Positions 23,620-32,719 of a DNA stretch of 64,000 nt are shown one piece after another. Source of the DNA: Pseudomonas sp. R76 (GTDB lineage Bacteria; Pseudomonadota; Gammaproteobacteria; Pseudomonadales; Pseudomonadaceae); NCBI RefSeq assembly GCF_009834565.1, contig NZ_CP019428.1, positions 3,844,001-3,908,000 of the forward strand. The letters are read 5' to 3'. The notes under the pieces are model-generated. The model was not told where the DNA came from, did not search any database, and saw only the letters and a list, made by a program, of their open reading frames with translations. Within the stretch, counting starts at the first letter, position 1, and each line of letters starts with the position of its first letter. A program made the translations under genes and the position numbers.

Positions 23620-25688
23620 ACCTGGGCCGCCGCGCGTTCGCGCACAAAGCGTTGCAACTGGTCGGCGGGCAGCGCCTTGCTGAAATACCAGCCCTGAATG
23701 AACAGCTCAGTGCCGGTATTCAAGAACGCCAACTGCTCGGCGGTCTCGACGCCCTCGACCACCACGCCCAGGTTCAGCGCCTCACAAAAGCGCAGCATGC
23801 CGGTCAGCACCTGCGCACCCTTGGGGTCGCGCTGGGCCACCACAAAGCTGCGGTCGATCTTGATGAAGTCCACCGGAAACTGGTGCAGGTAGCTCAAGGC
23901 GGAAAAACCGGTGCCGAAGTCATCGATATACACTTTGGCGCCGATGGCCTGCAGTTTGTGGATGGTCTGGCGCGTGGCCTGGATATCACTGACCAAGGCG
24001 TCCTCGGTGATTTCCACCGACACTTGGCCATGGGCCTGGGCGAGCATTTCCACCAACCGATCACCGTAGGCCGCATCGGTGAGGGTGGCGCTGGAAATAT
24101 TGATGGTCATCGGCAAGGCAAAGCCGCTCTTGCGCCACATCTGGTACTGGCGCACCGCCTGGGACGCCACCCACACATCCACGTCCGGCATCAACCGCGC
24201 CTGGGCCAGCCACTGCAGGAACTCCCAGGGCGAATGCACCGTGCCCTGGTTGTCCCGTGCACGCATCAGCGCTTCGCAACCGGTGCACAGGCCGGTGCGC
24301 GTGGAGATTTGTGGCTGGAATTCGAGGTAGAACTCGTAATCGCTGATCTGCTGGATACGGCTTAACTCCACGGCCTGGCGGGCCACGCGCTTGTGCGAGG
24401 CCAGCACCGGGTCCAGTTCCAGCAGGCGGCCTTTCTCTTCGAGGCCGCGAAAGGTCATGTCCAACGACTTGAGGTACACCGTGCCGCCTTCGCTGGCCTG
24501 CCGATGAATCGCGCGCACATACGGCGCATACACCAACGTGCCGAGGCCCAGCAACGCCAGTTGCAGCACCACCGCCGCCACGTCGCCATGGGTGCTGAGG
24601 TAGGCGTTGAGCAGTACCGGCGCGGTAAACGGCACACTGGCCACCGCCGGTGACACCCACCCCACTTGCACCACCGTCAGCGCCAGCAGCGTGTTGACGG
24701 CCGGCACCAGTAGAAACGGAATGAACAAGCGCGGGTTGAGAATAATCGGCAAGCCGAACAACAGCACCTCACTGACGTTGAACAGCGACAGCGGCAAACT
24801 GGCCACCGCCAGCAAACGCATGGGCTGGCTTTTGGAAAACAGCAGGATCGCCAACAACAGGCACAACGCGCCGCCCGAGCCACCGATAAACGCGAAACTG
24901 CCGAGCAAACCGCTGTTGAGCAGGTACTTGACCGGTTCACCCGCAGCGGATGCGCTGGCGTTCAGCACCACGGCCTGGTCCAGCACATCGAACAACGGCT
25001 GCATGGCATACACGCCATGAATACCGAAAAACCACAGCAGCGAATTCATCAAGCTCACAAACAAACCGCTGCCATACGGCGATTGCAACGCGTCGAGCAC
25101 CTGCGGCCCCTGCAGTTGCGCCACATAGGGAATCTGCAACAGCAACGACAACAGCACCACCAGGCACAGCGCCGTGATGGCGCCCGGCACCACCATATTG
25201 ATGGTGCCGCGCAGGTTATGGCCCACCAGGTCCGCGTTGACCAGCCGGGTCCAGCGAAAGCGGTGCAGCCAGGCCATCGCCGGCACATTGAGCAGCGGCG
25301 AGGCAATCGCGATAAACAACATGAACGTGGCCGACGCCCGTGGGTACTCACGCAAGACAAACGTGGCGACCATCACATGGGCCAGGCACAGGAAGGCGAC
25401 CGGCAATTGGGGCAGGCGGTGCTGGATCGCCAGCATGTAACCAATCGAGGCCGCCACCAGCAGCGGGATCACCGAGCTGATCTGGTTGTGCAACCCGGAC
25501 AGAAAGGCCACCACCTGCGGATCGAACCCCAGCACCTTGGCGCATTCAGACAAGATCAGGAAGCCGGCCGACACCAGCAGGCACGGCAAAATCCACAACA
25601 AGCCTTCACGGATCGCGCGCAACGATTCGGTGCTGGCCAAGGCCGCCAGACGCTGCGTCAGGAACAGTTTGAACAGCGTTTGCGCCAT
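23616..25688 (-). CDS. PTS EIIC-like membrane domain fused to an EAL c-di-GMP phosphodiesterase
   Basis: A 690-residue protein. Residues 1-410 or so resemble the EIIC permease of the cellobiose/lactose PTS, with about ten membrane helices and GIHGVYAMQPL and GGSGGALCLLLAIL loops. Residues 440-690 are an EAL domain with a full catalytic set: CEALMRAR, INIS, VEITEDAL, IDDFGTGFSALSYL, IKIDRSF, VVVEGVETAEQL and FIQGWYFSKAL. No EIIA, EIIB or GGDEF part is present. The sugar channel may act as a sensor that controls c-di-GMP breakdown. The ATG at 25688 has GAGGGA upstream, better than the upstream start at 25718. Confidence 0.88.
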   Translation of the reverse strand: MAQTLFKLFLTQRLAALASTESLRAIREGLLWILPCLLVSAGFLILSECAKVLGFDPQVVAFLSGLHNQISSVIPLLVAASIGYMLAIQHRLPQLPVAFLCLAHVMVATFVLREYPRASATFMLFIAIASPLLNVPAMAWLHRFRWTRLVNADLVGHNLRGTINMVVPGAITALCLVVLLSLLLQIPYVAQLQGPQVLDALQSPYGSGLFVSLMNSLLWFFGIHGVYAMQPLFDVLDQAVVLNASASAAGEPVKYLLNSGLLGSFAFIGGSGGALCLLLAILLFSKSQPMRLLAVASLPLSLFNVSEVLLFGLPIILNPRLFIPFLLVPAVNTLLALTVVQVGWVSPAVASVPFTAPVLLNAYLSTHGDVAAVVLQLALLGLGTLVYAPYVRAIHRQASEGGTVYLKSLDMTFRGLEEKGRLLELDPVLASHKRVARQAVELSRIQQISDYEFYLEFQPQISTRTGLCTGCEALMRARDNQGTVHSPWEFLQWLAQARLMPDVDVWVASQAVRQYQMWRKSGFALPMTINISSATLTDAAYGDRLVEMLAQAHGQVSVEITEDALVSDIQATRQTIHKLQAIGAKVYIDDFGTGFSALSYLHQFPVDFIKIDRSFVVAQRDPKGAQVLTGMLRFCEALNLGVVVEGVETAEQLAFLNTGTELFIQGWYFSKALPADQLQRFVRERAAAQV

Positions 25689-25862
25689 GACCAATCCCTC
25701 TGCGCCCTCGATAGGCAAGCCCGAAAACCCGCGTTAACGCTACACGCCCTGATAGCCTGCGCGAAAGGCTTTTGCCGCACCTGCGGGTAATTATTCCGCT
25801 AACCTGTGGCTCGTTCGGGGCATGGCCCCCTTTAATTAACTCACCCAAACGGGAGCAAGCCC

Positions 25863-26192
25863 TTGTCAGAACCCGGTGATAACCACCAGCGCGCGCTGGA
25901 CCGATTCCTGAGCGAACATCCGGACCTGGTCACGCAGCTGGACACCCTCAACCCCCTGGCCGCGCAGGCCAAGGGCGAAACCCTGGCGCAGTACCGCGCC
26001 GAACGCCTGCACGAAGCCTTTGAAGCCGAAGCGGAACGCCAGAACCTGTTCGCCTGGGAACTGACCCTCAAGTTGACCGCCGACTCCACCGAAGCCTTCG
26101 AAGCCCAGCGCCTTGAGGTGCACAAGGAAGTCGCGCAGATGGCGGGGTTGAGCTGGGCTGAATACTGTCAGTTGCATGGTTTGGCGGGATAA
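25863..26192 (+). CDS. DUF6388 family small protein
   Basis: A 109-residue acidic, mainly helical protein of unknown function, with the conserved pattern ALDRFLSEHPDL, EYR/QYRAERL.EAFEAEAER, LFAWELTLKLTADS and GLSWAEYCQLHGL. The start is a TTG with GGGAG 8 bases upstream. It is monocistronic, pointing away from the EIIC-EAL gene. This family is widespread in Pseudomonas. Confidence 0.78.
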   Translation: MSEPGDNHQRALDRFLSEHPDLVTQLDTLNPLAAQAKGETLAQYRAERLHEAFEAEAERQNLFAWELTLKLTADSTEAFEAQRLEVHKEVAQMAGLSWAEYCQLHGLAG

Positions 26193-26200
26193 GGTTTTTG

Positions 26201-27022
26201 CTACAGGTACCAGGCACGTCGCGCACATCCCAGCGCGTCGCGCAATTCGGCAACGGTGAGGGTTCGGCGCTCAGGGTCAACCGCCAAGGCTGCGCGTAAC
26301 GCCGGCCTGCACTGCCTGGGCAGTTGCCGAGGGCGCGCCAGTGTTTGCCTGGGTTGCTGTTCGCCAAGGCGCTTGCCTTGGGCCAATTCGTAAACAATGC
26401 ACGCCACGCCATACAGGTCGGCGGCGGCGGTCAACGCACCGCCCGCCAGCAGTTCCGGGGCGGCGTAAGCGCGGGTCCACGCGTTAAAACGGTTGCGGCT
26501 CAAACTCGGCAAACCTGCCGCCACCTGCGCCTGAGCAAGGCCCAGGCCAAAATCGAACAGGCGAATGCCCTCCTCGCTCAGCATGACGTTGGCGGGTTTC
26601 ACATCGCCATGCAGCACATTTCGCTGATGGGTATAAACCAGCGCATCCAGCAACTGCAAGACCATCGGCTGCAGCTCTGGCCACGACAAGCCCCCCGGAC
26701 ATTCCAGCAGCAATCGGTCCAGGGTGACGCCGTGCAGCAACTCCATGGTGAAGAACGCCGTACGGTTGCCGCTGTCGACCTCGAACGAAAATGCCCGGAC
26801 CACGCACGCATGACGCAGGCTGCGGGTCGTCGCGAACTCGCTGTACAGCAGCACATGAGCGTCAGGGCACGCAGCAAAGGCTTCGCCCAGCAGTTTGAGG
26901 GCGACGCTGGAACTGGGCTCGCCAAACTGCTCGTGCAACAGGTCTCGGGCGCGATAAACCACGCCCATGCCGCCCCTGCCCAGCTCGCGCTCCAGGTGAT
27001 AGCGCCCGGCGAGTAAACCGGG
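26201..27022 (-). pseudogene. Ser/Thr protein kinase fragment, Stk1-like, lacking its start (T6SS-associated)
   Basis: The kinase domain runs from PGLLAGRYHLERELGRGGMGVVYRARD (coding up to base 27022) through VALKLLG (Lys), HGDVKPANVML (catalytic loop), FDFGLGLA (DFG) and the APE motif (AYAAPELLAG). In this frame there is no ATG, GTG or TTG between the upstream TGA (27085-27083) and the Met inside the glycine loop at 26968. The upstream bases belong to tssF in another frame. Stk1-type kinases end HSI-II T6SS clusters, so this is probably the far end of a cluster whose middle was deleted. Translation from 26968 would lack the beta-1 strand. Confidence 0.75.
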
Positions 27023-27651
27023 TGCCCGTCGGCGCGGTTGACCGGCAAGCCTGCGTGATCCAGCAAGCGTAAATCGATGCCGTCAAGGTGGCGCAACAAA
27101 CTAAGGTAGAGGCCTTGGCTGATGTAGCGGTCCCCCGCCAGGTGCAGGCGCAAGGAATCAAATGCCAGCTCAGTGAAATTGCCTTCGGCACTCATGTTCA
27201 AGCGCAGGTCCAACCGTGCGGTTTCGCCCTGGCACGTGTACTCCAGGCCGCTGAGTTGCAGTGGCATGACGTCGGTGGCGTAGCAGGTCCGAAAGCGACA
27301 GCGCTCGCCCTGGACTGCGGCGCTTTCCACGGCGGTATCGCGCGCCACTCGCACACTGGGGCCGGCACGTTTCAAGGGGTCAAATTGCAGGATGCTGAAC
27401 GCAGGCATTGGCCGCATGTAGTTCGGCCATAGCAAGTGCATCAAGGAATGCGTCAGCTCTGGCAACTCGTCATCCAGCTTCTGGCGCAGGCGCCCCGTGA
27501 GGAACGCAAAACCCTCCAGCAGCCGCTCTACATCCGGGTCCTGGCCGGTCTGCGCAAGAAACGGTGCCAACGCAGGGTTACGCTCAGAGAACTGCCGCCC
27601 AAGTTGGCGCAAGGCGCTCAGCTCACTTTGGAAATAGCGGTTAAAGCCCAT
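26599..27651 (-). pseudogene. tssF: Truncated tssF (baseplate protein, N-terminal third)
   Basis: The frame starts at 27651 (MGFNRYFQSEL) with GAGG upstream. It matches TssF through DPDVERLLEGFAFLTGRLRQKLDDELPELTHSLMHLLWPNYMRPMPA and the following beta region, about 205 residues. TssF is normally near 600 residues. From about base 27022 downward the same bases encode the kinase in another frame, so the rest of this ORF (TWSASWAGAAWAW...) is junk read-through ending at 26599. The junction marks a deletion that also removed tssG and everything up to the kinase. TssF cannot be functional. Confidence 0.82.
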
Positions 27652-28060
27652 CAGCACTTACCTCGACGCGACCGGCATCCGCCAGCCGCGCATGAAACAC
27701 AACCGGCTGCATGACACCCTCCACCAGCAGCGCTGCTTCGATCGAAAAAGCCAGGGTCAAGGGTTCACTCACCCGTGGCAGAACCCTGACGCGCACATTC
27801 GCCAACCGCGGCTCGTACGCCCGGATGAAACGTTCGATCAGTACGCGCGACTGGCTCAAGGATTCATGCAGGCTGAGCCGCATATCATTGAGGTCAGGCA
27901 AGCCGTAGTCAGGCAGCGTCTGGACACTGCCTGCGCGGGTGCTCAGCATTTTTCCCAAATGTGCAGCAACAGATGCCACGCTGCACGCCGGGGTTGGCGC
28001 ATCGCATTCAAGGCGTTCGAAAAGGCTATTGTGGTGGGGCCTCCCCTGGCTTCGGCTCAT
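27641..28060 (-). CDS. tssE: T6SS baseplate subunit TssE (gp25-like)
   Basis: A 139-residue gp25/TssE homologue with LFERLE near the N-terminus, LPDYGLPDLND, the conserved ERFIRAYEPRL and a C-terminal beta hairpin. It joins the sheath to the baseplate. It overlaps tssC (ATGA) and tssF. It appears intact, but its baseplate partner TssF is broken here. Confidence 0.9.
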   Translation of the reverse strand: MSRSQGRPHHNSLFERLECDAPTPACSVASVAAHLGKMLSTRAGSVQTLPDYGLPDLNDMRLSLHESLSQSRVLIERFIRAYEPRLANVRVRVLPRVSEPLTLAFSIEAALLVEGVMQPVVFHARLADAGRVEVSADGL

Positions 28061-29535
28061 TCTTTATCGAGCTTGCCGACCAGCGACAACGTGAAATCTG
28101 CGCCCATGTACTTGAAGTGCGGGCGCACGCTCAAGTTAACCCGATACCAGCCTGGTTCTCCGTCGACATCGCTGACGACAATGCGAGCTGCGCGCAATGG
28201 GCGGCGTCCACGCACCTCTGCACTGGGGTTCTCCTGATCGGCCACGTACTGGCGAATCCACTTGTTGAGTTCCAACTCCAGGTCCGTGCGTTCTTTCCAC
28301 GAACCCAGCTGCTCGCGCTGCAAAACCTTGAGGTAGTGAGCCAGACGATTGACCACCATCATGTAGGGCAGCTGGGTGCCAAGTCGGTAATTCAACTCGG
28401 CCGCCTTGCCCTCTTCACTGATGCCAAAAGACTTGGGTTTTTGCACGGAACTGGCGGAAAAGAACGCCGCATTGTCACTGCCCTTGCGCATGGTCAGGGC
28501 AATAAAGCCTTCTTGTGCCAGCTCGTATTCACGCCGGTCAGAAACCAGCACTTCGGTCGGGATCTTGGTTTCAATCTCGCCCATGCTCTGAAAGTGATGC
28601 AGCGGCAAGTCCTCCACTGCCCCGCCGCTTTGCGGGCCGATGATGTTCGGACACCAGCGAAAGCGCGCGAAGCTGTCGGTCAGGCGCGTAGCAAAGGCAT
28701 ACGCGGTATTGCCCCATAGATAGTGCTCGTAGCTGTTGACCACGGTTTCCCGGTAGGCAAAGGTTTTAACCGGGCATTCAAGCGGGTCGTAGGGCGTTCG
28801 CAGCAGGAAGCGCGGCACCGTAAGGCCGATATAGCGCGCGTCTTCGCTCTGGCGAAAACTTTGCCATTTGGCAAACTGGGGGCCTTCGAAATGGTCCCTG
28901 AGGTCCTTGAGATCAGGCAAACCAGTGAAGCTTTCCAACCCAAAGAAGGCCGGCCCGGCAGCGGCAATAAAAGGTGCGTGAGCCATACAGGCGACGCTGG
29001 ATGCGTATTGCATCAGCCTCACGTCCGGTGCACTGGGTGACAGGAAATAGTTGGCGATGATCGCGCCGACCGGCTGACCACCGAACTGGCCGTATTCGGC
29101 GCTGTAAATATGCTTGTAAAGCCCGGACTGGGTAATTTCCGGCGAGTCCTCAAAATCATCCAACAGATCCTGCCGCGAGACATTCAGCAGTTCGATCTTG
29201 ATGTTCTCTCGGAAGTTGGTACGGTCGACCAGCAGCTGCAAGCCCTTCCAGGCAGACTCCAGCGCCTGGAAATCCGGGTGATGGAGAATTTCGTCCATTT
29301 GCTGGCTGAGTTTGGTGTCGATCTCGGCAATCATCCGGTCGACCAGGCGTTTCTTCACCGGTTCTGCGCTGTTCTGCGGCTTGAGCAGTTCCTCGATGAA
29401 CGCCGACACGCCACGCTTGGCAATGCCGTACGCTTCGTCGTCGGCACTCAGCAATGTCTGGGCAACGATGTTGTCGAGGATGCTGTACTCGTCAGTGGCG
29501 CTTGCGGGCTGCGGGTTGGGCTGGGTGGTGATCAT
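28057..29535 (-). CDS. tssC: T6SS contractile sheath large subunit TssC
   Basis: A 492-residue TssC/VipB homologue with ILDNIVAQTL near the start, FQALESAWKGLQLLVDRTNF, FGQPVGAIIANY-type (FGGQPVGAIIANYFLS), LPPYMMVVNRLAHYLKVL-like (QLPYMMVVNRLAHYLKVLQRE) and the terminal ADFTLSLVGKLDKE. With TssB it forms the contractile tail sheath. 27 bases separate it from tssB. It appears intact. Confidence 0.95.
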   Translation of the reverse strand: MITTQPNPQPASATDEYSILDNIVAQTLLSADDEAYGIAKRGVSAFIEELLKPQNSAEPVKKRLVDRMIAEIDTKLSQQMDEILHHPDFQALESAWKGLQLLVDRTNFRENIKIELLNVSRQDLLDDFEDSPEITQSGLYKHIYSAEYGQFGGQPVGAIIANYFLSPSAPDVRLMQYASSVACMAHAPFIAAAGPAFFGLESFTGLPDLKDLRDHFEGPQFAKWQSFRQSEDARYIGLTVPRFLLRTPYDPLECPVKTFAYRETVVNSYEHYLWGNTAYAFATRLTDSFARFRWCPNIIGPQSGGAVEDLPLHHFQSMGEIETKIPTEVLVSDRREYELAQEGFIALTMRKGSDNAAFFSASSVQKPKSFGISEEGKAAELNYRLGTQLPYMMVVNRLAHYLKVLQREQLGSWKERTDLELELNKWIRQYVADQENPSAEVRGRRPLRAARIVVSDVDGEPGWYRVNLSVRPHFKYMGADFTLSLVGKLDKE

Positions 29536-29562
29536 GGTGTCAGTGTCCTTTTACTGAAGTTT

Positions 29563-30060
29563 TCAGGTGACGGGGCTGCTCAGCCCCAGCTCAGCAAGTA
29601 CCCGCGCACGCGACTCGTCATCGGCCAGTGCCTGCTCAATGGCTTTGCGAAAGCTGGGTGTATTGCCCAAAGGCCCTTTGAGCGCCATCAACGCCTCCCG
29701 CAATGCCATCAGTTTTTGTAACTCGGGTATTTGCTCAACCAGGTTCGCGGGGTTGAAATCCTTCATCGAGTTGATCCGCACCTGGACGGCCAACGCTTCG
29801 ACATCCGTGTTCTCCTGCAAGCGGTTGGGCACGCTCAACGTCAGGCTCAACGCCTGTTTGGCCAGCACCTCATCAAGGGTGTTCTTGTCGATACCAATGG
29901 GCTTTCGATCTTCGAGCTTGCGCGAATCCTCACGCTGGCTGAAATCCCCCAGTACAAGCAATTTCAACGGCAGCTCGACTTCCTCTTGAGCGCCGCCAAT
30001 GGCGGGCTTGAAGGTAATATTGATACGTTCCTTGGGTGCTACCGAACCGTCTTTGGCCAC
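29563..30060 (-). CDS. tssB: T6SS contractile sheath small subunit TssB
   Basis: A 165-residue TssB/VipA protein with the INITFKPAIGGAQEEVELPLKLLVLGDFS opening, the DRKPIGIDKNTLDEVLA segment and VRINSMKDFNPANLVEQIPEL, all diagnostic. It pairs with TssC. The gene lies between tssA and tssC in the usual order. Confidence 0.95.
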   Translation of the reverse strand: MAKDGSVAPKERINITFKPAIGGAQEEVELPLKLLVLGDFSQREDSRKLEDRKPIGIDKNTLDEVLAKQALSLTLSVPNRLQENTDVEALAVQVRINSMKDFNPANLVEQIPELQKLMALREALMALKGPLGNTPSFRKAIEQALADDESRARVLAELGLSSPVT

Positions 30061-30092
30061 GGCCTTTCTCCTTTTTTGGTCGGCTCGAAAGC

Positions 30093-31646
30093 CTATTCAA
30101 GTACCGCTTCGAGATCGAAGTGGCACAACCTGCGATGGGTGACTTCCTTGCGTTCGCGCACGCCGTGGTCTTGTGGCAAAAGGTCGTAACAGCGATGCAG
30201 CAGCCGCGCGACTTGAAAGGCCAACTCGGGTTCCCAGCGGTCCAGGCCTGCGTGCTGGAGTTCAAGGTCCATCTGCTCAAGCTGGATCCTGCCCAGCTCA
30301 TGCTTGCCCGCCCGGATGCACAACCTGGCCAGCGCCAATCGCCAATGAAAGCGCGCGCGGTCACTGCACGCGGCGTGCAAACCTTGCTTGAGCTCACCGA
30401 CCGCCGCCTTCAGCCCCTCTTTACGCAGCCTCGACATCACCGCCTGCAACGCCGTTTCCCAAGGCGCACCGCCCACATCGACCACGGCACTTGAGGGCTC
30501 GGTCTTGTGCAGATGGCGAAGCACATGCAGTGCGATCCAGTCAGCTGTCGCGGAATCGGCAAACCCGCTGCCGTCGTCAAACTTGAACTGAGGCAGGCTC
30601 GGCAGCCGTTGCAACAACAAGGCAAAATTCATTTCCAACTCGGTCATGGCCAAGTCGGCCTGCAAGGCTTCAAGGCACTCCCAAGTCATACGCAACCCAT
30701 CGAACCAGAACAACGCGCCAGCCAGGCTCACCTCGAGTTCCAGTAAAAGATCGGCGTAATGTCCCTGGTCAAAGCGGTCCTGGAACCGTTTAAGTTTGTC
30801 GGGCGACGGCGCACGCAATGCCGTTACTCGCTCGCTATTGGCGTCGGGGTAATTGACGAGCGCAAGCCATGCAAGGGTTCGGCTCAGGCGCAAGGCTCGC
30901 AGGTCTGTCGCACTCTGGCGTAGCCACCAGGCGCACAAGGGGCGAGCCTGCTCCTGCAATGCACGCAGCAGTTTGTGGGCGTCTTTTTCGTTATTCACCG
31001 ACTGCTCGGGCTGGCGCAATTGCGTTGCCGCCTGCTTTACCTGGGCAATAACACCCGCCACTGCGCCAGGCTCAGGACGGCTTTGCGCGGCAAGTGCCAG
31101 GCGCTCCGACAGTTGCCTGCGAATCGGTAATAACAAAGGCGCATCGTCACCCAGGCGCTCGCCCCATATTTCGTCGAGGCTCGCGAGGTGTTCAAGCAGC
31201 GCCTGAAACACTGTCTGCTGTTCGGTAAGCGAGAGGTTCTGCGCAAACAGCGGCTCCAACCGCAACACCAGCCAATTGAACGCAGCGCTGCGGGTCCTCG
31301 ACTTGGCGGGGTACACAACCGCCCAGTGGTGCACACACAGGTGGCGTAGCAAACCGAGACCCGCCAGAAGCCCGGGAAATGAATCACGCTGATACAACGC
31401 CCATGTCAACCAGACAGCGACCCGCAGATCCTTGGAATGCTCACGCAGCAGACGCTCACCGTTCTCGCTGACTTTGTGCCAATCCGGCTGGCTTGCACCA
31501 TGAATCGATTGCGCTTTGCCAAGCTCGGATTCCAAGGCCTCGAACTCGCTGGAAAACCGACTATCACAGCCGGCAAAATCCTGTGGCGAACAAGGTAGCC
31601 GCGCAACTTCAAGGTAATAAGCGTACAGCGTGTCTGAATAATCCAT
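30093..31646 (-). CDS. tssA: T6SS protein TssA (ImpA N-terminal family)
   Basis: A 517-residue protein with the ImpA_N domain (residues about 10-130: DSRFSSEFEALESELGKAQS, DLRVAVWLTWALYQRDSFPGLLAGLGLLRHL and HWAVVYP) and a long helical C-terminal part. TssA organises baseplate and tail assembly. It is the first gene of the minus-strand T6SS operon. Its leader holds three 13-bp repeats and, further upstream, a good sigma-54 promoter match. Confidence 0.92.
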   Translation of the reverse strand: MDYSDTLYAYYLEVARLPCSPQDFAGCDSRFSSEFEALESELGKAQSIHGASQPDWHKVSENGERLLREHSKDLRVAVWLTWALYQRDSFPGLLAGLGLLRHLCVHHWAVVYPAKSRTRSAAFNWLVLRLEPLFAQNLSLTEQQTVFQALLEHLASLDEIWGERLGDDAPLLLPIRRQLSERLALAAQSRPEPGAVAGVIAQVKQAATQLRQPEQSVNNEKDAHKLLRALQEQARPLCAWWLRQSATDLRALRLSRTLAWLALVNYPDANSERVTALRAPSPDKLKRFQDRFDQGHYADLLLELEVSLAGALFWFDGLRMTWECLEALQADLAMTELEMNFALLLQRLPSLPQFKFDDGSGFADSATADWIALHVLRHLHKTEPSSAVVDVGGAPWETALQAVMSRLRKEGLKAAVGELKQGLHAACSDRARFHWRLALARLCIRAGKHELGRIQLEQMDLELQHAGLDRWEPELAFQVARLLHRCYDLLPQDHGVRERKEVTHRRLCHFDLEAVLE

Positions 31647-31667
31647 TTTAGGCCGCAGGTAACTATT

Positions 31668-31706
31668 TCAAGGCAAAGGTTCAAGGCAAAAGTTCAAGGC
31701 AAAAGC
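31668..31706. repeat. Three tandem 13-bp repeats in the tssA leader
   Basis: TCAAGGCAAAGGT, TCAAGGCAAAAGT and TCAAGGCAAAAGC are directly abutting on the plus strand, 22 bases upstream of the tssA ATG. They may affect leader structure or translation, or be slippage products. Confidence 0.75.
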
Positions 31707-31793
31707 AGCACACTAATTTCAATTAACCAATCAGCGCTCCATTTGCTTCCTGTTCATTTTTTGAGGAAGCCATCGAACCTTAGCCATCCAAAA

Positions 31794-31810
31794 AGCAATC
31801 AGCAAGCCAG
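31794..31810 (-). promoter_or_regulatory. Candidate sigma-54 promoter for tssA
   Basis: The minus strand reads CTGGC-TTGCTGA-TTGCT, giving GG at -24 and GC at -12 with exactly 10 bases between. The predicted start of transcription is near 31783, making a leader of about 135 bases to tssA. The rest of the 31647-32147 gap is AT-rich and shows no gene I can support. Confidence 0.6.
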
Positions 31811-32061
31811 GGTTTTACACTTAAGAAAGTTCCTACAGCCCCAGTAAATAAAGGCCTGCGCAACAGCTTGCGCAGTTCACCCAGCCAAAAATCCCGTTTA
31901 ACCTTAAACATCCGCATCCACGCACCACAAATAGTGCGAGCAACTAACTGCACATAGGTGCGCAAAAAAAGACACTAAAACACCGACAAAAATCAGGACA
32001 ACTTCTTAAATACTTACCCAACTAACGCCAAAGACCGCTATTTCATTAGCGTTCGTCATTT

Positions 32062-32078
32062 CAGGCACGCTTCTTGTT
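32062..32078 (+). promoter_or_regulatory. Candidate sigma-54 promoter for hcp
   Basis: CAGGCACG-CTTC-TTGTT has GG and GT separated by 10 bases, close to TGGCACG-N4-TTGC. About 30 bases upstream AACGCCAA...TTAGCGTT forms an 8-bp inverted repeat with one mismatch that could be an activator site. Confidence 0.45.
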
Positions 32079-32147
32079 ATAGAGACTTGCCTGAACGGCC
32101 TTCATGCCGCTCAGGAATACTTACTTAATCAGACAAGGAAACCAGTC

Positions 32148-32663
32148 ATGCCAACACCCGCGTACCTCTCCGTCACCGGCGTCAAACAGGGCTTGATCAC
32201 GGCAGGCACATTTACCCAGGATTCGGTCGGCAACATTTATCAGGAGGGCCATGAGGACCAGATCCTCGTGCAGGCATTTGCCCATCAGGTAATCATTCCC
32301 CGCGATCCGCAATCGGGCCAGCCAACCGGCCAACGGGTGCACAAACCACTGATGATCAGCAAGGTCTTCGACAAATCCTCACCGCTGCTCTTCAGCGCGC
32401 TGACCTCGGGCGAAGAAGTGTCGTGCCGGCTGGAGTGGTTCCGCACCTCCTCGGCCGGCACCCAGGAGCATTACTTCACCATCGAGCTGGAAGGCGCGAC
32501 CATCGTCGACGTGCAATCGCGCATGCCCAATTGCCAGGACCCTGACAATGCGCACTTCACGCATTTGGAGGATGTGTATTTCACCTATCGCAAGATCATC
32601 TGGACCCACGAAGTGGCCGGCACGTCCGGCTCGGACGACTGGCGGAGCCCGGTCGCCGGCTAA
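32148..32663 (+). CDS. hcp: T6SS tube protein Hcp
   Basis: A 171-residue Hcp-family protein that stacks as hexameric rings inside the sheath and is exported. It carries QGLITAGTFTQ, QILVQAFAHQVIIPRDPQSGQPTGQR, VHKPLMISKVFDKSSPLLFSALTSGE and FTHLEDVYFTYRKIIWTHE. AAGGAAA precedes the ATG. It is divergent from tssA, and no vgrG follows. It looks intact and could still serve another T6SS in the genome. Confidence 0.95.
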   Translation: MPTPAYLSVTGVKQGLITAGTFTQDSVGNIYQEGHEDQILVQAFAHQVIIPRDPQSGQPTGQRVHKPLMISKVFDKSSPLLFSALTSGEEVSCRLEWFRTSSAGTQEHYFTIELEGATIVDVQSRMPNCQDPDNAHFTHLEDVYFTYRKIIWTHEVAGTSGSDDWRSPVAG

Positions 32664-32719
32664 CTTCGGCTGACGCAGGCACGGCCGCCAAGGACGGCGC
32701 CGTGACTGCTGCCGGTTAA

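Noticed and set aside
31780..31965. A 61-codon minus-strand frame between tssA and hcp
   Set aside because: It overlaps the sigma-54 promoter match and has no ribosome site or recognisable domain.
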